64,000 nt of DNA, taken from contig JBBRBB010000003.1 of assembly GCA_038206235.1 (NCBI GenBank), forward strand, positions 185,516 through 249,515, read 5' to 3'. Each line of letters starts with the position of its first letter. The first letter of the stretch is position 1. Positions 8,939-18,049 of the stretch are shown here, piece after piece. This stretch comes from JBBRBB01 sp038206235 (GTDB lineage Bacteria > Bacteroidota > Bacteroidia > Chitinophagales > Chitinophagaceae). The position numbers and the translations under genes were made by a program. Under the pieces are notes generated by a model that did not search any database, was not told the DNA's origin, and saw only the letters and a program-made list of their open reading frames with translations.

Positions 8939-9604
8939 ATGGCTATGAAATTTGGAATCGTTGTTTTCCCCGGCTCAAATTGCGACCGCGATATGCAGGA
9001 TGCACTGCAATGCGATTTGAACAAAGAAGTAATTATGCTTTGGCATAAAGATAAAGACCTTAGCATGTTTTCAAAAAATGATTGCATTATTTTGCCCGGG
9101 GGCTTTTCTTATGGTGATTATTTACGATGCGGCGCCATAGCCCGTTTCAGCCCGATGATGCAAAGCGTAACTGAATTTGCAAATGATGGAGGCAAAGTTT
9201 TCGGTGTATGCAATGGCTTCCAGGTATTGTGTGAAAGCGGTTTGCTGCAGGGTGTTTTATTAAATAATGGTCAGCAGCAATTTGTTTGCAAAAATGTTTT
9301 TATTAAGGATGAGAAGAACGAAGTGTTGAGAATACCCGTTGCACATGGAGATGGCAGATTTTTTGCAAAGGATGATGTTCTCGATGAGCTTGAAAAAAAT
9401 AACCAGGTAATTTTTCGCTATTGCGATGAAAAAGGAAATGTTGAGGAAGCTTATAATCCCAATGGCGCTGTGAGAAATATTGCAGGCATCTGTAATAAAG
9501 AAGGAAATGTTTTTGGAATGATGCCGCATCCTGAAAGAGCATCATCACCTATTCTCGGAAACATTGACGGCAGAAGGGTTTTCAGTATTTTGGGATTGAA
9601 TTAA
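8939..9604 (+). CDS. purQ: Phosphoribosylformylglycinamidine synthase, glutaminase subunit PurQ
   Basis: PurQ is the class I glutamine amidotransferase subunit that supplies ammonia for converting FGAR to FGAM in purine synthesis. The 221-residue length is typical. The nucleophile is Cys91 in GVCNGFQ, and the His/Glu of the triad are in MPHPE (His197, Glu199). The oxyanion segment PGGFSYGDYLRCGAIA is intact. The start MAMKFGIVVFPGSNCD is standard; the second Met is also possible. The other FGAM synthase components (PurL, PurS) are not next to it. Confidence 0.97.
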   Translation: MAMKFGIVVFPGSNCDRDMQDALQCDLNKEVIMLWHKDKDLSMFSKNDCIILPGGFSYGDYLRCGAIARFSPMMQSVTEFANDGGKVFGVCNGFQVLCESGLLQGVLLNNGQQQFVCKNVFIKDEKNEVLRIPVAHGDGRFFAKDDVLDELEKNNQVIFRYCDEKGNVEEAYNPNGAVRNIAGICNKEGNVFGMMPHPERASSPILGNIDGRRVFSILGLN

Positions 9605-9650
9605 CACGGAAACTTTTTATCTTTCGTCATAGTCAAAAATGTATTTATTT

Positions 9651-10100
9651 ATGAAAAAAATTTTCTTCGGCATTTTAATAACTTTCATTGCCTGTAATGC
9701 GAAAACACAATCAACTCCTGTAAAATGGGATTTCGCTGCTGTAAAAAAAACCGAAAAAGTATATGAGCTTACCATAACCGCTACCGTTCCAAAACCGTGG
9801 CATATTTATTCCCAAACCACTCCCGATGGCGGACCTGTACCAACCAGTTTTTCATTTAAAAAAAATCCATTGATTACTCTTACCGGAACTCCCAAAGAAA
9901 TAGGCAAATTAAAAACGGTGCATGATGAAAATTTCGGGATTGATGTAAAATATTATTCTAACGAAGTAGAATTTGTACAAACAATAAATTTGAAAGCAAG
10001 CGTAAAAACCAATGTTAGCGGCACAGTTGACTACATGGTTTGTAACGATGAAAAATGTCTCCCGCCCATGAAAGCTTCTTTCGACATAAAGCTGCAATAA
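9651..10100 (+). CDS. Stand-alone DsbD N-terminal-domain (DsbD-alpha) protein
   Basis: A 149-residue exported protein with signal peptide MKKIFFGILITFIACNAKTQ, followed by a single immunoglobulin-like DsbD-alpha domain. The redox pair is in MVCNDEKCLPP near residue 130, the signature of the domain that receives electrons from DsbD. The next gene, 21 bp downstream, is a full-length dsbD that has its own N-terminal domain, so this is probably a second periplasmic thiol carrier working with it. An upstream ATG at 9639 is possible, but the signal peptide reads best from 9651. Confidence 0.85.
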   Translation: MKKIFFGILITFIACNAKTQSTPVKWDFAAVKKTEKVYELTITATVPKPWHIYSQTTPDGGPVPTSFSFKKNPLITLTGTPKEIGKLKTVHDENFGIDVKYYSNEVEFVQTINLKASVKTNVSGTVDYMVCNDEKCLPPMKASFDIKLQ

Positions 10101-10121
10101 TATTGTAATACAGCTGCACTC

Positions 10122-12071
10122 ATGAAGAAAATTTCAATTCTTATTTTCCTGCTTGTATGCAGTAAAATAATTTTTGCACAAGCTGACTCTCTTATTACAT
10201 GGGGTATTCAATCCAAAACAATTTCTCAAAATATATTTGAAATAAATGCTAAGGCTCAAATTCCTGCAGGCTGGTATGTATATGCAATTAATAAAAATGT
10301 TGAAGGCTTAGAAGATGCAGTGAGCCTGAAGTTTGATTACGAAAATGCACAGCCGTTTGACAGCATTCAATTCAAAGGAAAATCTGATACAATAACAAAT
10401 CCAATATGGCAAAATAAAAAAGTAAATGTTTACACAGATAATGTCGAATTCTCGCAGCAGATAAAAATTAATGGGGTTGTTCCTGCAAAATTAAAAACCA
10501 CTATTTCTTTTTATTTAGGAAGAAAAGATGAGTTTCTTCCGGCAGAACAAATTTTTGAAATTCCGCTCGAGGGCGGCATTGAAGCATCAGCCGATGCACA
10601 AAGAATAAAAATTTCTTCCGTTGATTTATCACATCCCCAAAAAAATTGCGGTGGTGAAACAAGCACTGCACAAAAAAGCATCTGGCATGTATTTCTTTTG
10701 GGTTTTCTTGGTGGCTTAATAGCGCTGCTTACTCCATGCGTATTTCCTATGATGCCTGTAACGGTATCTTTTTTTACAAAGCGTTCTGCGAATCGAAAAC
10801 AGTCAATACGCAATGGAGTGCTGTATGGTTTTTTTATTTTCCTGATCTATGTGTTGGCAAGTATTCCTTTTCATATTTTAGGAAATGTTGAGCCTGAAAT
10901 ATTCAACACCATTTCAACGAATGCATTGCTGAATATTATTTTCTTCATTATATTTCTTGTATTCGCTTTTTCATTTTTTGGTTTTTTTGATATTACATTA
11001 CCCAGCAGCATTGCAGGCAAAGCAGATTCAAAAAGTGGGTTAGGAAGCATTCCCGGAATTTTCTTCATGGCGCTTACACTTGCCATCGTTTCCTTTTCAT
11101 GTACAGGCCCAATTCTCGGTTCACTGCTCGTTGGTTCCTTGAGTGGCGGCGCATGGCAATTAACCGGCGGGCTTGCAGGCTTTGGAGTTGCATTAGGAGT
11201 ACCCTTTGCATTGTTTGCAATATTCCCTCACTGGCTCCAGGCGCTTCCAAAATCAGGCGGCTGGCTCGATACCGTGAAAAAAATTCTTGCATTTCTCGAG
11301 CTTGCTCTTGCATTCAAATTTTTATCAAACGCAGATTTGGTAATGCATTGGGGCCTGCTGAAAAGAGAAGTGTTTATTGCAATATGGGCGCTCATCGCAG
11401 CAGGTCTTGCCCTGTATCTTTTTGGTGTAATCCACTTGCCGCATGATTTTAAAGGAATGAAAATTAGCAGGGCAAGAAAAATCATGGGCATAGTTGCATT
11501 ACTATTTACGCTTTATCTTATTCCCGGAATTACGCAAACAAAATATGCGAATCTGCAATTGCTCAGCGGCTTTCCCCCGCCATTAAATTATAGCGTGTAC
11601 GGAATGCACAATGCAAAAAATAAAGGTCTTGAAGCGAATGTTATGAATGATTATGATAAAGCATTGCAGCTTGCCAAGGAACAAAACAAACTTGTATTGA
11701 TTGATTTTACAGGATGGGCTTGCGTGAATTGCCGCAAGATGGAAGAAAATGTGTGGACACAACCACAAGTTTCCAATTACATAAAAGAAAATTTCATTCT
11801 TGTTTCTTTATATGTTGATGACAGGCAACTATTACCTGTTGAAAAAAGATTTACTTATAAAACAAAAGATGACAACAATAAAGATATAAACACGCTTGGC
11901 GATAAGTGGGCAACCTTTGAAGCAGAAAATTTCAACCAGGTTACACAACCCCTGTATGTTATATTAAACACGGATGAAAAATTAATGAACAAGCCGGTTG
12001 GCTACACTCCCGATGCTTCTAAATACAGAAGCTGGCTGCAGTGCGGCAATGATGCTGCGTTAAGTAAGTAA
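10122..12071 (+). CDS. dsbD: Thiol:disulfide interchange protein DsbD
   Basis: A 649-residue three-part protein: signal peptide and periplasmic DsbD-alpha-like domain (about 20-155), a CcdA/DsbD membrane domain of about eight helices (about 185-480, with LLTPCVFPMMPVTVSFF and FSCTGPILGSLL holding the membrane cysteines), and a C-terminal thioredoxin-like domain with WACVNCRK (about residues 531-538). It moves electrons from cytoplasmic thioredoxin to periplasmic proteins. In the N-terminal domain the usual VCxDExCLPP pair is missing: the region reads YLGRKDEFLPA, without cysteines. The small upstream protein, which keeps the pair, may therefore supply the alpha-domain function. Confidence 0.93.
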   Translation: MKKISILIFLLVCSKIIFAQADSLITWGIQSKTISQNIFEINAKAQIPAGWYVYAINKNVEGLEDAVSLKFDYENAQPFDSIQFKGKSDTITNPIWQNKKVNVYTDNVEFSQQIKINGVVPAKLKTTISFYLGRKDEFLPAEQIFEIPLEGGIEASADAQRIKISSVDLSHPQKNCGGETSTAQKSIWHVFLLGFLGGLIALLTPCVFPMMPVTVSFFTKRSANRKQSIRNGVLYGFFIFLIYVLASIPFHILGNVEPEIFNTISTNALLNIIFFIIFLVFAFSFFGFFDITLPSSIAGKADSKSGLGSIPGIFFMALTLAIVSFSCTGPILGSLLVGSLSGGAWQLTGGLAGFGVALGVPFALFAIFPHWLQALPKSGGWLDTVKKILAFLELALAFKFLSNADLVMHWGLLKREVFIAIWALIAAGLALYLFGVIHLPHDFKGMKISRARKIMGIVALLFTLYLIPGITQTKYANLQLLSGFPPPLNYSVYGMHNAKNKGLEANVMNDYDKALQLAKEQNKLVLIDFTGWACVNCRKMEENVWTQPQVSNYIKENFILVSLYVDDRQLLPVEKRFTYKTKDDNNKDINTLGDKWATFEAENFNQVTQPLYVILNTDEKLMNKPVGYTPDASKYRSWLQCGNDAALSK

Positions 12072-12178
12072 TGTTTTGTATGTTACCGGCTTAGTTTTTC
12101 ATAGCATCGCCGCTTGTATCACTCACTTGTACGTTCTGAACTTTGGGCGGTATAAATGAATACGCCGAATGTTCTCAG

Positions 12179-12233
12179 CTAAACACAAACCTTTGGAGAA
12201 TATTAAAGAAGGCGAAGCATAGCAATTAAAGGA
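12179..12233 (+). repeat. Remnant related to the 5' end of the 37436 gene
   Basis: ATGTTCTCAGCTAAACACAA here matches ATGTTCTTAGCTAAACACAA at 37434 with one difference, and the reading MFSAKHKPLENIKEGEA resembles MFLAKHNAIEETLRKRK before a stop. A third related stretch is at 52086-52145 on the other strand. I do not know the parent element. Confidence 0.45.
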
Positions 12234-12296
12234 AAAGGAAAACCATGTAAATTTGCTTACTTAAAAAAATCTAATAAGACCAAATTAAATTTAGGA

Positions 12297-12907
12297 ATGA
12301 CAAAGGATATAAACAAAGAAATTCAAGATGGTATATATGAAAAAATATATCAATTTTCAAAAGTGTTTCAACCACATCCACAAGACTCTCCGATAATTGA
12401 TTTGTGTGATGACCAAAGAGATGGTAATTTGATTTATGATCCAGAGATCAAAGAAGATTTGTATGGAGCGAAGAAAAACAATCATATTTCATCGAAAGCA
12501 TACTATATGGAATCGATACTCCAATTATTTATTTTGTAGAAGCAGAGCAACAAGTAAATGGCAATATAAAACTTGTAAAAGAAGCTATTGATGGCAGGCA
12601 AAGATTAGAGACAATATTTCGCTTTATAGATGATAAGTTAGTTTTAAAAGGTCTCAAAAAAAATACTCCTCTATATCAAAATTTAGAAGGCAACTCTTTT
12701 ACTAAACTCGCACCGAAATTTAAAAATACTTTTAAAGGATACAGTATAAAAACTGTAACTTTTAAATTAGTGGATAGAGAAATCGATTTAGATGCGCAAT
12801 TAAAATTTAAATACCAATTGTTTCATAGATATAATTCGTGACTTACAGCATTAAATCAACAAGAGATTAGAAATTGCACTTATCATAAAAATGATTTTTC
12901 AGCTTAA
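12297..12907 (+). pseudogene. DUF262-type (GmrSD-like) protein, frameshifted
   Basis: The first frame from ATG 12297 reads to a stop at 12539 and ends in YYMESIL. Just there a second frame takes over with YGIDTPIIYFVEAEQQ, EAIDGRQRLETIFRF, LVLKGLKKNTPLYQNLEG, FKYQLFHRYNS, then TGA, then LTALNQQEIRNCTY. IDGRQRL and LNxQEIRN are the diagnostic motifs of the DUF262 domain, the N-terminal part of GmrSD-type modification-dependent restriction systems. The gene has one frameshift and at least one nonsense codon (where a Gly codon is expected after RxN) and lacks any C-terminal nuclease domain. It is dead. Membership is from motif recognition. Confidence 0.75.
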
Positions 12908-13351
12908 ATTGCCCTCTTAAACGACTATACGAACAATCTTTTCAACAAAGAAGAAATGAATGAAATACTTAACCGTATTTCTCAATTAACACCCAATGCA
13001 AAACCATTATGGGGAAAGATGACGGTGTCGCAAATGCTTGCACATTGCAGTGTGCCGATGCAGGCAATGCTGGGTGAAAGAAAAATGCCGCAAACTTTTT
13101 TCGAAAAGCTCTTCGGTAAAATTGCAAAAAAGAGAATGGTATCGCCTGAACCATTTAAAAGAAATTTGCCAACAGACCCACGGTTTGTATAAAGCACAAT
13201 CCAAACTTCGATGAAGTAAAACAAAAAGTACAATTATTCATACAACGTCTTGGAAACACCGCATCCCTTCTTTGGAAAATTAAAAGCGGAAGAATGGAGA
13301 ACACACATCTACAAACATCTCGACCATCATCTGCGGCAATTCGGAGCTTAA
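12908..13351 (+). pseudogene. DUF1569/DinB-like protein, two frameshifts
   Basis: Coding similarity starts before the ATG at 12956: the same frame upstream reads NDYTNNLFNKEEMNEILNRI, the usual N-terminus of this family, but has no start codon. It continues with LTPNAKPLWGKMTVSQMLAHC to a stop at 13192. The next frame gives IKHNPNFDEVKQKVQLFIQRL and a third gives HPFFGKLKAEEWRTHIYKHL, DHHLRQFGA and the stop at 13351. All three pieces fit one roughly 145-residue DinB-fold protein, so this is a single gene split by two frameshifts. Confidence 0.8.
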
Positions 13352-13390
13352 AATGCAAAAGCATTTTTTTTAATTTTTTAAAAAAATTAT

Positions 13391-13546
13391 ATGCCTGATT
13401 TAATTGTAACAACTAAAAATAAGTGGGAAGATGCGGTCTTGTATAAGGCAATGCAGATAGGAAGAAAAGGTAAATTACTTAATAAGAAAGAAATGTCTAC
13501 ATTCTTACAATCGCTAAAAAAATTAGGTAATTATATACAAAGCTGA
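13391..13546 (+). CDS. Small basic protein, unknown
   Basis: A 51-codon ORF starting at ATG 13391: MPDLIVTTKNKWEDAVLYKA, then a lysine-rich stretch ending LKKLGNYIQS. No motif is recognised. It is followed after about 43 bp by another small basic ORF, and the two may form a small operon. It could also be a fragment of a longer broken gene, because the next frame continues with plausible peptide. Confidence 0.4.
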   Translation: MPDLIVTTKNKWEDAVLYKAMQIGRKGKLLNKKEMSTFLQSLKKLGNYIQS

Positions 13547-13589
13547 CTATTCTAAAAGTCTTTATCGTAATATTTACAAAAGAATAATT

Positions 13590-13730
13590 GTGAAGAAAAG
13601 AATATCAAAAAAAGCTGAAGTAGTTAAACTTAATACTTCATTTGATGACCTGGTAAATTTATCTGTCGCAGGTAATCCAAAACCTAAGCCTAAAATAAAA
13701 AAGCAGCCTAAGAAGGCTGCTAAATCATGA
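13590..13730 (+). CDS. Small lysine-rich protein with LSFDDLxxLSVxGNPKPK-type tail
   Basis: Read from GTG 13590 it gives 46 residues: basic N-terminus VKKRISKKAEVVK, a short acidic segment TSFDDLVNLSVAGNPKPK and a Lys-rich tail. Short proteins of this pattern are frequent in Bacteroidota; I do not know a function. A perfect inverted repeat (AGCAGCCT/AGGCTGCT, 13702-13721) lies in the 3' end but has no T-run after it. Its TGA overlaps the ATG of the next tiny ORF. Confidence 0.45.
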   Translation: MKKRISKKAEVVKLNTSFDDLVNLSVAGNPKPKPKIKKQPKKAAKS

Positions 13731-13801
13731 AAGCAAATTTACTCAAACGCCTGCAAGATAAATCATTTTCTATTCAGGTCAAAGTAGTATATAATTGCTA
13801 A
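13727..13801 (+). CDS. Very short overlapping ORF (24 codons)
   Basis: ATG 13727 overlaps the preceding stop as ATGA and encodes MKANLLKRLQDKSFSIQVKV plus four residues. The 4-bp overlap suggests translational coupling, but the product is so short that it may be a truncated gene or chance. Confidence 0.2.
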   Translation: MKANLLKRLQDKSFSIQVKVVYNC

Positions 13802-13861
13802 AAATTAAATAAATTTTGAAATCAAAAACTCCCTAATCTTTGCATCTAACCGATTTTCAAA

Positions 13862-15193
13862 TTGACAAATTCTTCTTCTCTTTCCCCAAAGAAGCTTAAA
13901 ATATTTCAACTCGCTGCTGTTATATTTCTCACAGTCTCCGGCGGACCTTATGGATTGGAGCCTTTATTAACTTATGCAGGCAACGGTTCATTATTGTTAT
14001 TGATGATTGTTCCATTGCTCTGGGATGTTCCCACAATTTTTGTTGTGCTGGAGCTTAACAGCATGATGCCCGTAACCGGCGGCTACTATCAATGGGTAAA
14101 GCGTGCCCTTGGTTTGCGCTGGGCATTTTATGAAGGCTGGTGGACATGGCTTTATACTTTTGTTGACCTTGCCATTTACCCGGTATTATTTGTAGAATAT
14201 GCTGCCTTTTTTTTTCCGCAAATTGAAATGTATAAAATACCAATTTGTTTACTCATTATATGGTCAGCCGCAGCATTGAATATTCTTGGCATTGTGCCTG
14301 TAGGAAAAACATCTTTGATATTAGGAGCATTGGTGCTTACGCCCTTTGCTGTTCTTTTTGCAACAGCAATTTCACATTATACCCCAACATTCAATATACC
14401 ATCACCTTCATTAAAAGGGATTTCATTTCCATCACTCGGTCTTGCTCTGTACACTGTTATGTGGAATTTTCTCGGGTGGGACAATGTAACTACCTACGCC
14501 GAAGAAGTGGAGCATCCTGTGCGTTCGTACATTAAATCTATTGCCGTTGCTTTTGTCATTGTGTTTGCAGTTTACTTTCTTGCAGTGGTTACTGCGCAGC
14601 AATCGGGTATTGATTTTAAGGTTTTGAATGATGAAGGCTTTCCTGCATTGGGCGTATTGATTGGCGGACACTGGCTGGGTGCATTGCTCTCTTTCGGAGG
14701 CATGGCAAGTGCATTGGGATTATTTTCTGCTGTATTGCTTTCGGTATCTCGTGTGCCCGAAGTTATGAGTGAAGACAAACTGCTTCCGGCAAAGCTTCAT
14801 GAGCTTCATCCGAAATTTAAAACGCCATACGTCTCTATCATTGTATGTGCACTCGTTGTTAGCGTTATGATATTATGGACGTTTGCAGATTTGCTTGTAA
14901 TTGACATTACTATTTATGGTGCAGGTTTATTTCTCGAATTTATTAGTCTTATTAAGTTGCGTATAAAAGCGCCGCATGAAAAACGCCCCTTTAAAATTCC
15001 ATTTGGTATTGCAGGTATTTGCGTGATGTTGCTGTTGCCGGTTGGTGTTTATTTTATTGCGCTTGGCGGTGCATTTTCAGAAGAAACAAACATGCTAACG
15101 CCGGCTCTCTTTACAGTGGGTGCGTTGCTTACCGCAGAAGTTGGGTGGCAGTTTATTATTTGGAGAAGAAAGAAAATGATTAATAAAATTTGA
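13862..15193 (+). CDS. APC-superfamily amino-acid permease
   Basis: A 443-residue transporter with about twelve membrane helices. The N-terminus after a short polar head reads VIFLTVSGGPYGLEPLLTYA, with the glycine-rich first helix of APC permeases. Later segments such as MMPVTGGYYQWVKRALG and YTVMWNFLGWDNVTTYAEEV also fit this superfamily. The pattern resembles the branch that includes plant polyamine/amino-acid permeases; substrate is not predictable from sequence alone. No ATG precedes the conserved region, so the start is the TTG at 13862. It is a single-gene unit. Confidence 0.88.
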   Translation: MTNSSSLSPKKLKIFQLAAVIFLTVSGGPYGLEPLLTYAGNGSLLLLMIVPLLWDVPTIFVVLELNSMMPVTGGYYQWVKRALGLRWAFYEGWWTWLYTFVDLAIYPVLFVEYAAFFFPQIEMYKIPICLLIIWSAAALNILGIVPVGKTSLILGALVLTPFAVLFATAISHYTPTFNIPSPSLKGISFPSLGLALYTVMWNFLGWDNVTTYAEEVEHPVRSYIKSIAVAFVIVFAVYFLAVVTAQQSGIDFKVLNDEGFPALGVLIGGHWLGALLSFGGMASALGLFSAVLLSVSRVPEVMSEDKLLPAKLHELHPKFKTPYVSIIVCALVVSVMILWTFADLLVIDITIYGAGLFLEFISLIKLRIKAPHEKRPFKIPFGIAGICVMLLLPVGVYFIALGGAFSEETNMLTPALFTVGALLTAEVGWQFIIWRRKKMINKI

Positions 15194-15333
15194 AAAAAAT
15201 TTCTGCACCTGAAACATATTTACCAAACCCTGCATTGATTTTATTTCATATTTAAGAGATTTGGTTTGCAGGAATTTGAATCATTGCAACGAAAGTTCTC
15301 TCAATAATACAAGTGTCTGCTAAATAAAATTGA

Positions 15334-16722
15334 TTATTTATCCAATATAATTTGCTTTACTTCAGAATAGCTGCCTGCATTTAGCTTATAAAAGTAAATG
15401 CCCTTCATAAGTTTACCTGGATTAAAAAGAACATGGTATTGGCCTGCCGGTTTTTCTTCATTTACAAGTGTTGCAACTTCGGTTCCATGAATATCATACA
15501 CTCTCAGTGTTACAAATTGCTTTGCAGCGATAGAATATTGTATAGTTGTAGTTGAAGTAAACGGATTAGGAAATGCAGAAGTATTGGATTGAGAATTATC
15601 GGTAAATTTTTTCGCAGCGATACTTTCAGAAGCCATTGCATTGAAATCTATTACTTTTAATTTATCACTTACACTATAAGCAAATAAATGTTTGCTTAAT
15701 GAAGAAAATGCAATTGTTCTTATTCCACCGGATAAAGGGCTTCCTTCCTTTTCAGTATATTGTTTTACCAAAGCGCCATCAGAAATTCTCCAAACCAATA
15801 TTTCTCCATGCCAGCCTAATCTTCCCTCGTATTGCGTAGTACCAGACACTATGTATTTACCATCAGGCGAAAATCTGGCGGTATTATACCCGTATCCTCC
15901 ATCAATGGGTAAAGTTTGGATTAATGCTCCGTCTGAAACTCTCCAAATTTTAACTGTCATATTATAACCCTGCCCGGCGCTGGAAAAATATTGTCCATCA
16001 GCAGATGCATCAACATCTACATTAGTGCCGCCATTAAGATAATCTCCATGAACCAATGTTCTAATGAGTGTCCCGGAATTATAGTCCCATGCTTTTACCA
16101 AACCATCATCTCCGCCCGAAATAAGATACTGCTCATCGTGAGTAAATACCAAACCATCTGTTTCGTATTGGTGCCCATCCAGTGTTCTTAATAAATTAAA
16201 ATTGTTATCATAAATTTTTATATCTCCATTATTGTTGTAACCTGTGCCCGAGGCAATCACAGTTTCATCCGGCGAGTATTCAATAGCATACACATTACCG
16301 CCGGGGTTATCTAAAAACCTTTTGAGGTTTCCGGCTATTCCAAATTGAAATTGCCCAGGCTTATCTGTAGTGCATCCTCCTTCGGAATAACAGTAAACAC
16401 TGCCGTTTCCTGAAATGATTGTATTTCCATTAGAGGTAATATCAACATCGTTTGTTAAGCCCATATATGGGTTGGTAATGGTTCTTAATAAAGTACTGTC
16501 CGGCACTCTTCAAACTTTTATTTGGCCACATTCATAAGGATAGCAATTGCCCAATGAGCCGACGGTAATAAGGCGATTACCGTGAGCAGAAAATTTTATG
16601 GTTCGCACGGACTTAGTCTCCTCCCACAATAAATTTATTTTGGATGATTGTGAAAAAGCATGAGGAGCAAAACCTAAGAGCAACAATGATGTTGTGAGAA
16701 CAGGTGTAAAATAATATTTCAT
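15334..16722 (-). pseudogene. WD40-repeat T9SS-secreted protein with one in-frame stop
   Basis: From 16722 the minus strand encodes a signal peptide (MKYYFTPVLTTSLLLLGFAP, then HAFSQ) and the first WD40 strand, then TGA at 16512-16510, then the same frame continues for 390 codons. The stop falls in IKV*RVPDSTLL. Other repeats of the same protein read VKIWRVSDGAL and ILVWRISDGAL at that point, so the stop replaces a tryptophan (TGG to TGA). The body holds about seven WD40 repeats, probably one beta-propeller, and the C-terminus is a T9SS sorting domain (PNPFTSTTTIQYSI ... GIYFYKLNAGSYSEVKQI). Apart from this one codon nothing is damaged, so the mutation is recent, or read through, or a sequencing error. 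Confidence 0.85.
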
Positions 16723-16908
16723 AAAAACCTCCGTGACTTAGATTTTTAAAATTAAAAAAAGAGAATGATGAGTAAGATATAAAATTAATGCCACCCTTTT
16801 AGTAACCGTTTGTGAACTAAAAAAAATGTTGAAGGCTGTGGAAAAGATTTTACAATAAAGGTGAAGTGTTGCGCATTTGCTGTTGACTAAAATTGAAGTT
16901 TTACAATC

Positions 16909-17502
16909 TTACTTCGTCAGCATTTCCAGCTTTGCTATAAGCTCCCGTACTTGTTTAATAGTATAAAATTGATAGGCTTCAGGTTCCTTACTATTTGCAG
17001 ATTCTAAAGGAGTCAACGGATTATAAGGAGCAGCAACTTGTGCAGTGGTATTATCAGAAATTTTTACTGCTGTGTTTGGTAAGATGAAAAAATTACGGTT
17101 AGCTGCACTTACATTTTTATTTTCAACAAGCAGTTTCAATGAATCAAGCTTTGCTTTTAATTCATCCTGCGTCATTCTGTGATTAGCTTCTTCTGCCTTT
17201 ACAAAACGCTGATAGCTGCCAATGATTGTATCATTGAGTTTTACGTTTACTATATAATAACCATTATCTGGTATGCCGATGGATGTTTCACCTTGTGCAG
17301 ATTTTATTTTTAAGCTTATTGCATCGCCTGTTTTATATTCGATTGTTTTGTTTTGATAGCCATCGGAACCTGCTGTAATGATTTTGGATGCTTCTTCAAT
17401 CACAGCATCTTTATTAGCAATTATCAATAATTTTTTTTCTTTATTTTCTGAACAGGAAACAAGAAGTGAAGCTGCCGCCGCTATGAAAAGAATTTTTTTC
17501 AT
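16909..17502 (-). CDS. Lipoprotein of unknown function
   Basis: A 197-residue protein with a lipoprotein signal (MKKILFIAAAASLLVSCSEN, lipobox LVSC, Cys17). The rest is polar, with a coiled-coil-like stretch around residues 105-128 (TQDELKAKLDSLKLLVENK). No domain recognised. The next gene upstream on the same strand ends 6 bp before this start, so the two are probably co-transcribed. Confidence 0.8.
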   Translation of the reverse strand: MKKILFIAAAASLLVSCSENKEKKLLIIANKDAVIEEASKIITAGSDGYQNKTIEYKTGDAISLKIKSAQGETSIGIPDNGYYIVNVKLNDTIIGSYQRFVKAEEANHRMTQDELKAKLDSLKLLVENKNVSAANRNFFILPNTAVKISDNTTAQVAAPYNPLTPLESANSKEPEAYQFYTIKQVRELIAKLEMLTK

Positions 17503-17508
17503 GATATT

Positions 17509-17988
17509 TCAGTCATCAGATTTTGTTGGCATTTGCGATATATCAAATGCTCCTTTTCTCAGGTTGATGCCATATTCCAGGTAAGCTTTAAGGCACGCAA
17601 GAAAATTTGCCCAGCCTTCTGTATTTCGCATAAGCCATTTTATACCCTCTTCATCATTATCCCGGTTCCCTTCTGTTATAGAAACAAAAGTTGAGTTATC
17701 ATCCATTTTCTTCAATGTGATTTCTGCAAATGTTTCGGTGCCATCCACATCGTTCCAGAAAAAAGAAATGTATTTGTAGGGCTCGGCTCTTTGTACCTGT
17801 ATAGGAAACTCCATGTCCATTTCAGGAAACTGCCAGGTAATTGTTTTGCCCGTTTCCATCCATCCGGTGCTTTTTGAAATAAAGTATTTCGACATTTTAT
17901 CAGGGTCAACGATTGCATTAAATACCTCATCAGCAGATTTCAGAATTTTAAGACCTGCTTTTATCAGCAGCTTATTATTGGTTGGCAT
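17509..17988 (-). CDS. SRPBCC/AHSA1-type (Aha1-like) protein
   Basis: A 159-residue protein of the START-like AHSA1 fold. The N-terminal strand leads into the motif ILKSADEVFNAIVDPDKMSKYF, and the C-terminal half has DNSTFVSITEGNRD and GWANFLACLKAYLEYGINLR, the long closing helix typical of the family. These proteins bind small hydrophobic ligands or act as chaperone cofactors. Here the ligand is unknown. It lies in a minus-strand cluster with the lipoprotein gene and a rhodanese gene. Confidence 0.85.
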   Translation of the reverse strand: MPTNNKLLIKAGLKILKSADEVFNAIVDPDKMSKYFISKSTGWMETGKTITWQFPEMDMEFPIQVQRAEPYKYISFFWNDVDGTETFAEITLKKMDDNSTFVSITEGNRDNDEEGIKWLMRNTEGWANFLACLKAYLEYGINLRKGAFDISQMPTKSDD

Positions 17989-18049
17989 AAAAGTTTTAAT
18001 TTTTTATAATGGTATCTAATGCAACTACAAACGATAAACGATAAACGGT

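Noticed and set aside
13702..13721. Intrinsic terminator from the perfect inverted repeat AGCAGCCT/AGGCTGCT
   Set aside because: No T-run follows, and it lies inside the Lys-rich tail of a small ORF where such pairing can arise by chance.
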